Assembly: GCA_017889625.1 (NCBI GenBank) | Contig: JAGGAD010000001.1 | Location: 45,079-109,078, forward strand | Length of the DNA: 64,000 bases | Source of the DNA: Bacillota bacterium | Lineage (GTDB): Bacteria; Bacillota; Negativicutes; Sporomusales; CTSoil-080 | Direction of reading: 5' to 3' | In this document: in pieces, positions 8,548 through 16,249 of the stretch | Layout of the letters: each line of letters starts with the position of its first letter | Numbering within the stretch: the first letter of the stretch is position 1 | The notes under the pieces: generated by a model | Database searches by the model: none | The model's input: the letters and a program-made list of their open reading frames with translations, nothing else | What the model was told of the DNA's origin: nothing | Position numbers and translations under genes: made by a program

Positions 8548-9462
8548 ATGTATGCGCTTTATCGTAAAGTTCAGTTGGCTAGTATTGACAAAATTGTCGG
8601 TACTGGCTGGTTGCCGCCACTGCCAGATCTGCGTGATTTTACCGAAGAGCATGACCAAATTAAGCAATTGACCCAAAAAATGCGGTTAGAGCCGGGAACG
8701 TTGCAAACCTTACCAGATAAAGTCGATTTAAGAGAGTGGTGTTCTGAAATTGACGATCAGGGAAATCTCGGCTCTTGTACGGCACACGCTGCCGCAAGCA
8801 TTGTTGAATACTTTGAAAAAAAGTCATTCAGTAAGTATAGTCATGTATCGCGGCTGTTTATATATAAAGCAACCCGGAATTTACTTGGCGTACAAGGCGA
8901 CACGGGGGCCTGGCTTAGAAATACGATGGGAGCTTTAGCGATTTTAGGAGCGCCTGACGAAAAATATTGGCCGTACACCGATCAGAATCCGGCCTTTGAT
9001 AATGAACCGACTTCTTTTGTGTACTCAGTTGCAAATGATTTTAGAGCAGGCAAGTACTTTTGTCATGATGCCCTTAGCCTTAATCTTCAGCCTAATATTG
9101 TATTAGATAATTTGAAAAAGTATCTTGCGGCAGGAATTCCGGCAATGTTTGGCTTTTGGGGATTTTCGTCCTTTGAAGAGTCGGATAGCCCGGGAGCGAT
9201 ACCGTTCCCTTGTTTAGGTGAAGAAGCTCAATGGGGCCATGCAATCACTGCAGTTGGTTATGATGATAGTAAGCAGATAACTAATACAAGATGTAATAAA
9301 ACTACGGTTGGGGCATTATTGTTTAGAAATTCTTGGGGGAAAAACTGGGGTGAGAATGGTTATGGCTGGCTGCCTTATGAATATGTGTTAAACAAGTTAG
9401 CCTCTGATTTTTGGTCGCTTATCAGTATGGAATGGATTGATACTCAGCAATTTGGAATATGA
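8548..9462 (+). CDS. Papain-family (C1A) cysteine peptidase
   Basis: Peptidase of 304 residues with all papain-clan catalytic landmarks in order: the oxyanion Gln and nucleophile in DDQGNLGSCTAHAAAS (about residues 68-83), the catalytic His in WGHAITAVGYDD (about 230-241), and the Asn in RNSWGKNWGENGYGWLPYEY (about 258-277). There is no signal peptide or obvious long propeptide; the first 50 residues (LPPLPDLRDFTEEHD) resemble the short N-terminus of bacterial C1A proteins that continue PDKVDLREWC. A cytoplasmic or non-classically released enzyme is therefore likely. RBS GGGAGG lies 11 bases upstream, slightly long. Physiological substrate unknown. Confidence 0.87.
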   Translation: MYALYRKVQLASIDKIVGTGWLPPLPDLRDFTEEHDQIKQLTQKMRLEPGTLQTLPDKVDLREWCSEIDDQGNLGSCTAHAAASIVEYFEKKSFSKYSHVSRLFIYKATRNLLGVQGDTGAWLRNTMGALAILGAPDEKYWPYTDQNPAFDNEPTSFVYSVANDFRAGKYFCHDALSLNLQPNIVLDNLKKYLAAGIPAMFGFWGFSSFEESDSPGAIPFPCLGEEAQWGHAITAVGYDDSKQITNTRCNKTTVGALLFRNSWGKNWGENGYGWLPYEYVLNKLASDFWSLISMEWIDTQQFGI

Positions 9463-9489
9463 ATGGCATAAAAGGTTAGGTATTTCCAG

Positions 9490-9547
9490 GAAATAACCAG
9501 GCATTAACGCCCAACTGTTAGTATCAGCGTTAATGCCTGGTTATTTT
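9490..9547. terminator. Bidirectional terminator between convergent genes
   Basis: AAATAACCAGGCATTAACGC pairs with GCGTTAATGCCTGGTTATTT, a 20-bp perfect stem with T-rich flanks on both strands. It separates the peptidase gene from the convergent SDR gene and overlaps the SDR stop. Confidence 0.88.
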
Positions 9548-10409
9548 AACTATTAATAATAGTTCCGCCATTGGGGTGCAATATTTGGCCGGATATATAA
9601 GTTGAATCTTCTGAAGCCAGGAACACATAGCAAGGCGCTATTTCCGCCGGTTGCCCGGCTCGTTTCATTTCACTGTTCTGACCAAAACTGGCGACATGCT
9701 GCTCGGAAAAAGAAGCTGGTATTAGTGGTGTCCAGATCGGACCGGGAGCGACTCCGTTTACCCGGATGCCTTGAGGAACTAAGGACAGTGACATTGAACG
9801 GGTAAACGCAATAATAGCACCTTTGGTTGCCGCGTAGTCAATTAATTGTTCGTGACCTTGATAAGCGGTTATTGAAGCGGTATTAATAATTGTACTGCCA
9901 GCCTTTAGATGAGGGATAGCTGCTTTAGTGAGATAAAAATAAGAAAAAATGTTAGTGCGAAACGTCCGTTCAAGTTGTTCGGCTGAAATGTTTTGGAGCG
10001 TTGTTTGGACATGTTGTTCGGCGGCGTTATTAACCAGAATATCTAATTGACCGAGACTTTTTATGGTCTCTGCGATAACTTGTTGGCAAAACCCTTCTTG
10101 CCCGATGTCACCAGCAAAACTAAAACAGCGCCGCCCAAATTTTTCAACTTGTTGTTTGGTCTCATTGGCATCGTCGTGCTCGTTAAAATAGGCTATAGCT
10201 ATATTTGCTCCTTCCTTGGCGAAGGCATAAGCTATCGCGCGCCCAATACCACTATCACCGCCACTGATCACGGCTACTTTGTTTTCCAATTTGCCAGCTG
10301 CGTGGTAGGTTTCGCTTATTGAGACCGGGCGGGGATTCATTAGTGCTTCAATGCCAGGCTGTTGAGTTTGATGCTGTGGGGGAAAACTAGGCTGTTGCGG
10401 AGTAGTCAT
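9546..10409 (-). CDS. SDR oxidoreductase, general stress protein 39 type
   Basis: NAD(P)-dependent short-chain dehydrogenase of 287 residues. A polar 40-residue N-terminal extension (Gln/Pro rich, MTTPQQPSFPPQHQ) precedes the Rossmann fold, as in the YdaD/YhdF/GSP39 group. Motifs: cofactor loop SGGDSGIGRA (about 50-59), NNAAEQ, structural Ser in NTASITA, and the catalytic pair in YAATKGA. The PGPIWTPLIPAS and SGQILHPNGG ends are typical. In the family these are stress-induced alcohol/aldehyde oxidoreductases; the actual substrate is not readable. The gene stands alone. Confidence 0.88.
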   Translation of the reverse strand: MTTPQQPSFPPQHQTQQPGIEALMNPRPVSISETYHAAGKLENKVAVISGGDSGIGRAIAYAFAKEGANIAIAYFNEHDDANETKQQVEKFGRRCFSFAGDIGQEGFCQQVIAETIKSLGQLDILVNNAAEQHVQTTLQNISAEQLERTFRTNIFSYFYLTKAAIPHLKAGSTIINTASITAYQGHEQLIDYAATKGAIIAFTRSMSLSLVPQGIRVNGVAPGPIWTPLIPASFSEQHVASFGQNSEMKRAGQPAEIAPCYVFLASEDSTYISGQILHPNGGTIINS

Positions 10410-10593
10410 CCTAAAACCTCATTTCTAAATGTGAGTAGTTATAACATTCTTCACTTGCGTAAAAAATATTAGTGTTTGTTGCAGGATTTTTAGCATGGGT
10501 GGTAAATTATATCTTCAGTAGTATAATCCGCATTGGCGTTGATAAACGTTGTCGAATTTCGGAATAATCTAATTAATTAAGGGGGTAAAAGTA

Positions 10594-10998
10594 ATGAAAC
10601 GCATTACCGCACTTGTATTTATGTTGCTATTGGTAGTGGGAAGTGTTTGTTTTGCTGGAAACAAATGGGAATATTTAGTGACTAATTCCATTGGAGAGTT
10701 TTATATCGATAATGGTTCAACTCAACAGTGCGCGGACAATGGGAGCCAATACATAAAGATCAGAGTTAAAGTAATTCCCAGCTCCAGTATCAAATATGTA
10801 AGTAATCTTGGTGATGACGATTATACAATAAATACCTATGTAATAAATAAACAGTCAGGTGAATGTTATTTGCAAGCTATCGAACGTTATACTAAAGGTA
10901 ATCGTCTGGAGTCTTCAAACACCTATCCGGAAAAATGGCATAAACCGGGCTATTATAATGTAAAAGAAGTCGTTAAAGCCGTATTGGAAGACAAATAA
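10594..10998 (+). CDS. Secreted protein, surface-adhesin E-like
   Basis: Exported protein of 134 residues with a clear signal peptide (MKRITALVFMLLLVVGSVCFA). The mature part starts WEYLVTNSIGEFYIDNGS and continues with beta-rich polar sequence; two Cys (about 45 and 91) could pair. The opening W-x2-L...G-x-[FY]-Y-I-D pattern is like the small surface-adhesin-E-like (PF16747) proteins common in Negativicutes; this assignment is by memory of the pattern only. Strong RBS AAGGGGG precedes the ATG, and a terminator-like hairpin follows. It is a single gene. Confidence 0.7.
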   Translation: MKRITALVFMLLLVVGSVCFAGNKWEYLVTNSIGEFYIDNGSTQQCADNGSQYIKIRVKVIPSSSIKYVSNLGDDDYTINTYVINKQSGECYLQAIERYTKGNRLESSNTYPEKWHKPGYYNVKEVVKAVLEDK

Positions 10999-11027
10999 AT
11001 AGGTGGGGCAAAGCTTTTTGAGATTGA

Positions 11028-11080
11028 AATAAAGCATCGTTTTGGCGTTTGGTTACGCAGAAACGGTGTTTTATTTTGTT
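11028..11080 (+). terminator. Terminator-like hairpin
   Basis: AATAAAGCATCGTTT pairs over 15 positions with AAACGGTGTTTTATT (two G-T pairs), followed by TTGTTG. It ends the transcript of the secreted protein gene. Confidence 0.65.
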
Positions 11081-11114
11081 GTAAAATGATTTATAGCTCA
11101 AAACAAAAAACTGC

Positions 11115-11534
11115 TCAAGTCGTTGTAGTCGTTATTGTAGAGCGAATAACTGGTGGGAGGTTGGCAAAAAAAATTCTGGCGATGTCTTCGAGATCGGGGC
11201 GCAAGCCTAAATCTGTAAAGTTATTTAAGGCCGCAGCCTGGAGAGCCAGCAGTATTTGGGGGGTTATAATTATCAAGGGGATAGATGAATTTGGTGCTGT
11301 GGCTGTATCAGTAGTAGTGGTTGTAGTTCGAGTAGTTTCGTTAGTTGCAGTAATTGTTGTTAATATGGTTTGGGAAGCGAGTGGTACAAGCGGGGATGTA
11401 GGGCTGGTAGGAGAAGTTGGTATGATTGCATCGGAGAAAACTGCATTTTGGGCAATGGCTGGATTAGTCAGTTGAGGGAGGTTAGTAAAGATAAAAATCT
11501 CCAAGATATTTTTAAAATCGGCGCGCAGTGGCAA
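11115..11534 (-). CDS. Thr/Pro-rich protein with duplicated terminal motif
   Basis: Unrecognised protein of 139 residues. It starts at TTG 11534 with GAGGAGG about 7 bases upstream. Residues 3-20 (LRADFKNILEIFIFTNLP) and 111-127 (LRPDLEDIARIFFANLP) are clearly the same motif with a one-residue gap, which supports this reading frame. Between them lies a low-complexity linker of Thr, Ser and Pro (PTSPTSPTSP, TTRTTTTTTDT). The tail ends in a Thr run. There is no signal peptide. The opposite strand also holds an open frame, but it has no comparable ribosome site or internal pattern. Possibly a structural or surface protein of the spore or cell; this is inference. Confidence 0.6.
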   Translation of the reverse strand: MPLRADFKNILEIFIFTNLPQLTNPAIAQNAVFSDAIIPTSPTSPTSPLVPLASQTILTTITATNETTRTTTTTTDTATAPNSSIPLIIITPQILLALQAAALNNFTDLGLRPDLEDIARIFFANLPPVIRSTITTTTT

Positions 11535-11721
11535 GCTATTTCCTCCTCAGTGTTGGGAATTAATGTTTGGTGAAACATATGAGAAGTTTCTGATATTAAT
11601 GTTAGAGTAAAGTCATTGTGGATATACGTAAAGTAAATTATACTGAAAATATTGGTGATAGCTGATAAGTCATGATATGGTATAGTTGGCTTTGTCTTAG
11701 GAATACTTAAGTAGATACATA

Positions 11722-11757
11722 AACGGGGCTGACTCATAAATGAGGCAGCCCCGTTGT
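11722..11757. terminator. Hairpin before HAD gene
   Basis: AACGGGGCTG-a-CTCAT pairs with ATGAG-g-CAGCCCCGTT around a 2-base loop. It is followed by TGTAAT rather than a T-run. No gene on the plus strand ends just before it, so it may be a leader attenuator of the HAD gene, or a terminator read from further upstream. Confidence 0.5.
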
Positions 11758-11793
11758 AATAAAAATGTAGCTTATCACAGTGAAGGGGAAAAA

Positions 11794-12480
11794 ATGATAA
11801 AATGTAAAATAAGAGCAGTTATCTTTGATTTGGATGGAACGTTGGTGGACAGTGAGCCCAATTATTATGAAGCTGATAAAAAGATGTTATCCCAATATGG
11901 GATAACTGACTTTGATTTAGCGGCCAAAAAAAAATATGTTGGTATTGGCGCTAAAGAAATGATGGAAGATATAAAACGCCAATACCATATACCCGATTCA
12001 GTTGAAACGTTGGTGACATTAAAAAATAAATATTATTTAGAATTAGCCAGAGCGAATACCCCGGTTTTTACGGAGATGAAAATGTTGTTGGAACTGCTTG
12101 AAAAGGAGCAGTATCCTCTCGCGTTAGCGTCAGGTTCGTCCCCACAAGTTATTGACATTGTGTTGGGCGGAGCTGAGTTACGTAAGTATTTTAAGGTAGT
12201 GATCTCGGCCGAAGAAGTAGACCGCGGCAAACCGGCTCCGGATATCTTTCTTGAAGCAGCTCGGCAATTGAGTATAGCCTCGGAACATTGTCTAGTCGTA
12301 GAGGACTCACGATATGGGGTGGAGGCAGCTAAAAATGCGGGGATGTCCTGCATCGCTATTCCCTATCCAGATGAGAAAACTTTGCATAGTAGCTATTTAA
12401 ATGCGGATTTATTACTAAAAAACGGCATGGAAGAGTTCTCGGCTGAAAAAACTTTTAACTGGATTAAAACATTTAGTTAA
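11794..12480 (+). CDS. HAD-family hydrolase (beta-phosphoglucomutase-like)
   Basis: Subfamily IA HAD phosphatase of 228 residues. Motif I is FDLDGTLVDSEP (about residues 10-21) with nucleophile and acid Asp, motif II ASGSSP (Ser, about 114-119), motif III Lys in RGKPAPDIF (about 148-156), motif IV VVEDSRYGVEAAKNAG (about 171-186). The cap domain of about 65 residues lies between motifs I and II. Such enzymes dephosphorylate or isomerise sugar phosphates; the exact substrate cannot be read. ATG 11794 is chosen because AAGGGG lies 5-6 bases upstream. Confidence 0.85.
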   Translation: MIKCKIRAVIFDLDGTLVDSEPNYYEADKKMLSQYGITDFDLAAKKKYVGIGAKEMMEDIKRQYHIPDSVETLVTLKNKYYLELARANTPVFTEMKMLLELLEKEQYPLALASGSSPQVIDIVLGGAELRKYFKVVISAEEVDRGKPAPDIFLEAARQLSIASEHCLVVEDSRYGVEAAKNAGMSCIAIPYPDEKTLHSSYLNADLLLKNGMEEFSAEKTFNWIKTFS

Positions 12481-12484
12481 GCGA

Positions 12485-13165
12485 TTAAAAGCTTAACAAG
12501 AATATAAGGGGGGGAATTGTGAAGGCGCTGACGATAGCGCTGATAATCATAGCTAAACTGGAAATGGTACCAACTTTGCCACTAAATTCGAAGGCTTTGG
12601 CAGTGCCGGCACCATGCGCGCTTGTGCCAAAAAGCACGCCGCGGGCTATTTCATTTTCAATATGGAATACTTTTATGATAGTAGGACCGATGATCGCTCC
12701 TAGTAAGCCGGTTATAATAACAAATACTGCGGCAATTGTTGGTACGCCGCCGATGTTTTTGGCTACTTCCATGGCGATGGGGGTAGTAATAGTGTGGGGA
12801 ATAAGACTGGTACCCAACTGGGAGTTTAAGGAAAGAACTCTAACCAACATGCTTGATGAAATAATTGCAATGACTGAACCAAGTACTACACTGAAAAAAA
12901 TCTCGCTGGCGTGTTTTTTCAGTGTGGTATGATATTTATATAAAGGAAAGGCGAAAGCAATAGTTGCCGGTTGTAGGGTATCATTTAGCCATTTTGCACC
13001 AACATAGTAGGATTCGTACGAGATATTTGCTATTGTTAACAAAACAATAATTAGCAAGGGGGTTGTTAATAGTGGTGATAAGTAAACCTTGGGATGACGT
13101 GTGTAACACCATTTTGCGCTGAAATAGATAATAACAGTGGCTATTAAGCTAATTATTGCTGGCAT
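12485..13165 (-). CDS. lrgB: LrgB/CidB family membrane protein
   Basis: Integral membrane protein of 226 residues with about six hydrophobic segments. Family signatures are the TPIAMEVAKNIGGVPTIAAVFVI stretch (about residues 125-147, given here as TPIAMEVAKNIGG then VPTIAAVFV), SLIPHTITTPIA, and ARGVLFGTSAHGAGTAKAFE-like sequence at about 180-200. It works with LrgA, encoded directly upstream with a 13-base overlap. In bacteria the LrgAB/CidAB pair acts as a holin-like or pyruvate transport system tied to overflow metabolism and autolysis. RBS AAGGAG lies within the end of lrgA. Confidence 0.92.
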   Translation of the reverse strand: MPAIISLIATVIIYFSAKWCYTRHPKVYLSPLLTTPLLIIVLLTIANISYESYYVGAKWLNDTLQPATIAFAFPLYKYHTTLKKHASEIFFSVVLGSVIAIISSSMLVRVLSLNSQLGTSLIPHTITTPIAMEVAKNIGGVPTIAAVFVIITGLLGAIIGPTIIKVFHIENEIARGVLFGTSAHGAGTAKAFEFSGKVGTISSLAMIISAIVSAFTIPPLIFLLSF

Positions 13166-13533
13166 TGTAATTTTTTCTCCTTAAATTTTGCTATAAGTTG
13201 AGTGGATAGACCAGAACAAATCATTACTAATGCTGTGCTAAGAAAAATAGCTAACATAATTTTCACCCCGGCAATTTTTAAAATGCCTTGATAATTGATG
13301 ATTCCTACCGCGGCAGGAACAAAAAAAAGCAACAGTTCTGTCATAAGCCAGTTAGCTCCAACCTCAAACCATTCTGCACGAACTAGTTTGGTATGCAATA
13401 ATATTAAAAGGATGAAAATCCCTAAGAGACTGCTGGGAAATTTAATATTTAATAGAGTTAGCAAACTATTAAGTAAAAATGAGAACCCGTATAAGATGGC
13501 GACTTGCAGCGTGCCTTTTATTAAATTTTTCAT
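13153..13533 (-). CDS. lrgA: LrgA/CidA family holin-like protein
   Basis: Membrane protein of 126 residues with four hydrophobic segments, the normal size of CidA/LrgA. Signatures: LNIKFPSSLLGIFILLILL (about residues 32-50, the family LxxPvPgsvlGmlllfll), WLMTELLLFFVPAAVGIINY (about 75-94). The ATG at 13533 has AAGGAGG 8 bases upstream; a longer frame to 13569 has no ribosome site. First gene of the lrgAB unit, divergent from the LysR regulator at 13643, which is probably its activator as CidR is for cidABC. Confidence 0.9.
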   Translation of the reverse strand: MKNLIKGTLQVAILYGFSFLLNSLLTLLNIKFPSSLLGIFILLILLHTKLVRAEWFEVGANWLMTELLLFFVPAAVGIINYQGILKIAGVKIMLAIFLSTALVMICSGLSTQLIAKFKEKKLQCQQ

Positions 13534-13642
13534 TGATGTGTCCTCCTTATTACTAAAAGTATACAACAATCATAATTATAGGTAAAATGAATATATAGAA
13601 TGAAATCTATTCCGGTTTAGCTATGACCATTGAGGAGGAGCC

Positions 13643-14545
13643 GTGGATATTAAACATATTGAGTATTTTTTAGCGGTAGCACGCTGTAAGAGCTTTACTA
13701 AAGCGGCACAAATGTTATATGTTACGCAACCGACAATTAGCAAAATGATTAAAAATATTGAAGAAGACTTAAATGTTGTACTTTTCAATCGGTTAGGTAA
13801 AGAAATAGAATTAACTGACGCTGGACAAGTATTTTTTTCATATGCTCAGAATATTTTTAGCTCAGTTCGTAATATGTCAGTAGAACTGGATGATATGATG
13901 CATTTAAAAAATGGCAATATCAAAATCGGTTTACCGCCAATGGTTGGTTCTAGTTTTTTCCCGCGGGTAATTGGTAAGTTTCATGAACTATATCCTGAAG
14001 TAGCTATAGAATTGACTGAAACCGGAGCGAAAAAAGTTGAGGCGGATGTTGATATTGGTACCTTGGATATTGGTGTGACTTTATTGCCAATTGATGAGGC
14101 CCTTTTCGACTGGTTTCCATTTGTAGAGGAAAACTTAATGCTATTAGTTCCGGTTGATCATGCTATGGCGAATAGAGACGCGGTAAGACTGGCTGAACTT
14201 GAACAGGAATCTTTTGCGTTGTTGAATAGAGATTTTGTTCTTCATGACCGTATTATCTTTGCCTGTGAACAAGTCGGATTTAAACCGAAAATTATATTTG
14301 AAAGTTCTCAATGGGATTTTATCGGGGGGATAGTTGCGGCTAACCTTGGAATTGCGTTGTTGCCTGGGCCTATTTGTCGGAAACTTGATATCTCTCATGT
14401 TCGGGCGATACCGTTAATTGAACCGACTATTTCTTGGAATTTAGCGGTAATTTGGCGCGCGGGTCGGTACTTGTCGTTTGCTGCGCGCGAATGGCTTCGA
14501 TTTACGCGGTCCTTTCTGAGTGAACGGGCAAATCTACAGCAATAA
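13643..14545 (+). CDS. LysR-family regulator, CidR-like
   Basis: LysR-type transcription regulator of 300 residues. The N-terminal winged helix-turn-helix is standard: HIEYFLAVARCKSFTKAAQM then LYVTQPTISKMIKNIEEDL (residues 4-42). The effector-binding domain starts about residue 90 (GNIKIGLPPMVGSSFFP). GTG 13643 is preceded by GAGGAGGAG. Divergent orientation from lrgAB with a 109-base shared region indicates local control of that operon, as for CidR, which responds to acetate/pyruvate metabolism in Firmicutes. The effector here is unknown. Confidence 0.88.
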   Translation: MDIKHIEYFLAVARCKSFTKAAQMLYVTQPTISKMIKNIEEDLNVVLFNRLGKEIELTDAGQVFFSYAQNIFSSVRNMSVELDDMMHLKNGNIKIGLPPMVGSSFFPRVIGKFHELYPEVAIELTETGAKKVEADVDIGTLDIGVTLLPIDEALFDWFPFVEENLMLLVPVDHAMANRDAVRLAELEQESFALLNRDFVLHDRIIFACEQVGFKPKIIFESSQWDFIGGIVAANLGIALLPGPICRKLDISHVRAIPLIEPTISWNLAVIWRAGRYLSFAAREWLRFTRSFLSERANLQQ

Positions 14546-14615
14546 ATCTAGACATTTTTGTGAGCATGGGATAAAATCACGGTTGTAGCAATGTATTGTA
14601 GAAAGGATGATACTC

Positions 14616-16103
14616 GTGTTGGTACATCAACTCATTAATGAAGGAAAAGATGAAGTTGTTGCATTTCATGGTAAAAATATAAATTATCATCAATTTAAAG
14701 AAATGGTAGGTAAATATCGTAACTACCTATATTATCAAGGTGTTCGTAGCGGTCAAAATGTAGGACTGTTTTCACGCAATTCGGTAGAATTTGTGTGTAG
14801 TTATATGGCAATTGTGAGCTTGGGGGCGGTTGTTGTCCCAATCAATAATCAACTTACTTTAAGAGAAATAAAATATATTATTGGAGACGCTGGTATCCGG
14901 TATCTTATTACTATGGCTAGACTGGATTTTACTACTGAGGTTGATAAGCTTGGCGCGATGGAGCAAGTTACCCAGCTGGTTCTTTCAGACTTTTCGCCGA
15001 TGTTATTTGAGTTGGAACTGCCGGAGGCTCCCAAACTTGCAGCTGAGTTTAGTGACGAAGAAGCGTGCGCCATAATTTATACGTCTGGTACAACCGGAAA
15101 ACCTAAAGGTGCGTTGCTTACGCATCGTAACTTAGTAGAGAATGCTAAAGCGTTTCAAGCGGTGCTGGGGATTAATGCGGGGGATACGGTTTTATGCGTG
15201 CTTCCGTTATATCATTGTTTTTCTTGGACCTGTTCAATATTAAATAGTTTACTTGCGGGGGCATCTATCGTAGTATTGCCAGCGTTTGCCCCTAAGGAAA
15301 CGCTGGCCGCGATTAAAGAATATAAAGTTACTGTAATGTATGGTGTACCGCCTATTTACAACTTGCTATTAAGAGTGGGAGAAAAGACAGATTTGGCGGG
15401 AGTGCGAATTTTTGTATCAGGAGGAGCATCATTGCCACAACCTGTGGCTGAACAATTTTTTAATAAGTATGGCATTAATGTTGTTGAAGGTTATGGTTTA
15501 TCAGAAGCATCACCAGTGGTAGCGTTGAATCCGCCAGAGAAGACAAAATATTGTTCGATTGGCAAGCCGCTTCCTGGTTTAGAAGTTAGAATTGTTGGCA
15601 ATGATGGAGAAGAATTACCGTTTGGCGATGTTGGTGAACTGGTAGTAAAAGGGGCTAGTGTTATGAAGGAATACTATAACTTGCCACTGGATACTGCCAA
15701 GGCGATACGGGATGGTTGGCTGCATACTGGTGATTTGGCGTATCAAGATGAGGAAAGATATTTATTTATTGTTGATCGGCTAAAAGATATGATTATTGTC
15801 AATGGCGAAAATGTTTATCCCCGGGAGATTGAAGAAGTATTGTATTCTTATCCTGGTGTAATTGAGGCTACGGTTATCGGTGTGTCGGATTCACTTAGAG
15901 GACAGGCGGTTAGGGCCTACGTTGTTCTGACTGAAGGACAGCGTTTAGATAAAAAGGCAATCAAAGGATATTTAAATGCTAGACTTGCCGGGTATAAAGT
16001 ACCTAGAGATTTTGTTCAAATTAATCAATTGCCGAAAAATAATACGGGAAAAATACTAAAACGGGTACTTTGTGAACAAGCGGAGAATGAACGGGCGGTA
16101 TAA
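14616..16103 (+). CDS. Acyl-CoA synthetase (AMP-forming)
   Basis: Adenylate-forming enzyme of 495 residues that activates a carboxylic acid to acyl-AMP and then acyl-CoA. Motifs: P-loop YTSGTTGKPKGALLTH (about 152-167), A5-like GYGLSEASPV (about 294-303), YxTGD-like WLHTGDLAY (about 367-375), hinge RLKDMIIVNGENVYPREIE (about 387-405) and catalytic Lys in NNTGKILKRVL near the end. The sequence resembles long- or medium-chain fatty acid-CoA ligases. GTG 14616 has AAAGG nine bases upstream; ATG 14607 is in frame but too close to it. Single gene, terminator follows. Confidence 0.88.
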   Translation: MLVHQLINEGKDEVVAFHGKNINYHQFKEMVGKYRNYLYYQGVRSGQNVGLFSRNSVEFVCSYMAIVSLGAVVVPINNQLTLREIKYIIGDAGIRYLITMARLDFTTEVDKLGAMEQVTQLVLSDFSPMLFELELPEAPKLAAEFSDEEACAIIYTSGTTGKPKGALLTHRNLVENAKAFQAVLGINAGDTVLCVLPLYHCFSWTCSILNSLLAGASIVVLPAFAPKETLAAIKEYKVTVMYGVPPIYNLLLRVGEKTDLAGVRIFVSGGASLPQPVAEQFFNKYGINVVEGYGLSEASPVVALNPPEKTKYCSIGKPLPGLEVRIVGNDGEELPFGDVGELVVKGASVMKEYYNLPLDTAKAIRDGWLHTGDLAYQDEERYLFIVDRLKDMIIVNGENVYPREIEEVLYSYPGVIEATVIGVSDSLRGQAVRAYVVLTEGQRLDKKAIKGYLNARLAGYKVPRDFVQINQLPKNNTGKILKRVLCEQAENERAV

Positions 16104-16120
16104 GGTGAGTGGTTTTGACA

Positions 16121-16153
16121 AAGAGGCGTAGATTGAACGCCTCTTATTTTTTA
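16121..16153 (+). terminator. Intrinsic terminator
   Basis: AAGAGGCGT and ACGCCTCTT form a 9-bp stem with a 7-base loop, followed by ATTTTTTAT. It ends the acyl-CoA synthetase transcript. Confidence 0.9.
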
Positions 16154-16249
16154 TATTTTAAATGGAATATTAAGGTAAAATATACTAGAATAAGGATGCG
16201 AAGAACGCATGGCTAATAGTTTTAAATATTGAAAGGAAGGAGGATATTT

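Noticed and set aside
8486..8671. 61-residue frame overlapping the start of the papain-like peptidase
   Set aside because: It overlaps the catalytic gene in another frame; only the peptidase frame has recognisable motifs.
11086..11475. Plus-strand open frame rich in Val over the Thr-rich gene
   Set aside because: It mirrors the Thr codons of the minus-strand gene, has no ribosome site and no internal motif. The minus-strand frame has GAGGAGG and a duplicated motif.
11468..11737. Minus-strand frame of 89 residues upstream of the Thr-rich gene
   Set aside because: It runs through the ribosome site of that gene in another frame and has no start signal of its own.
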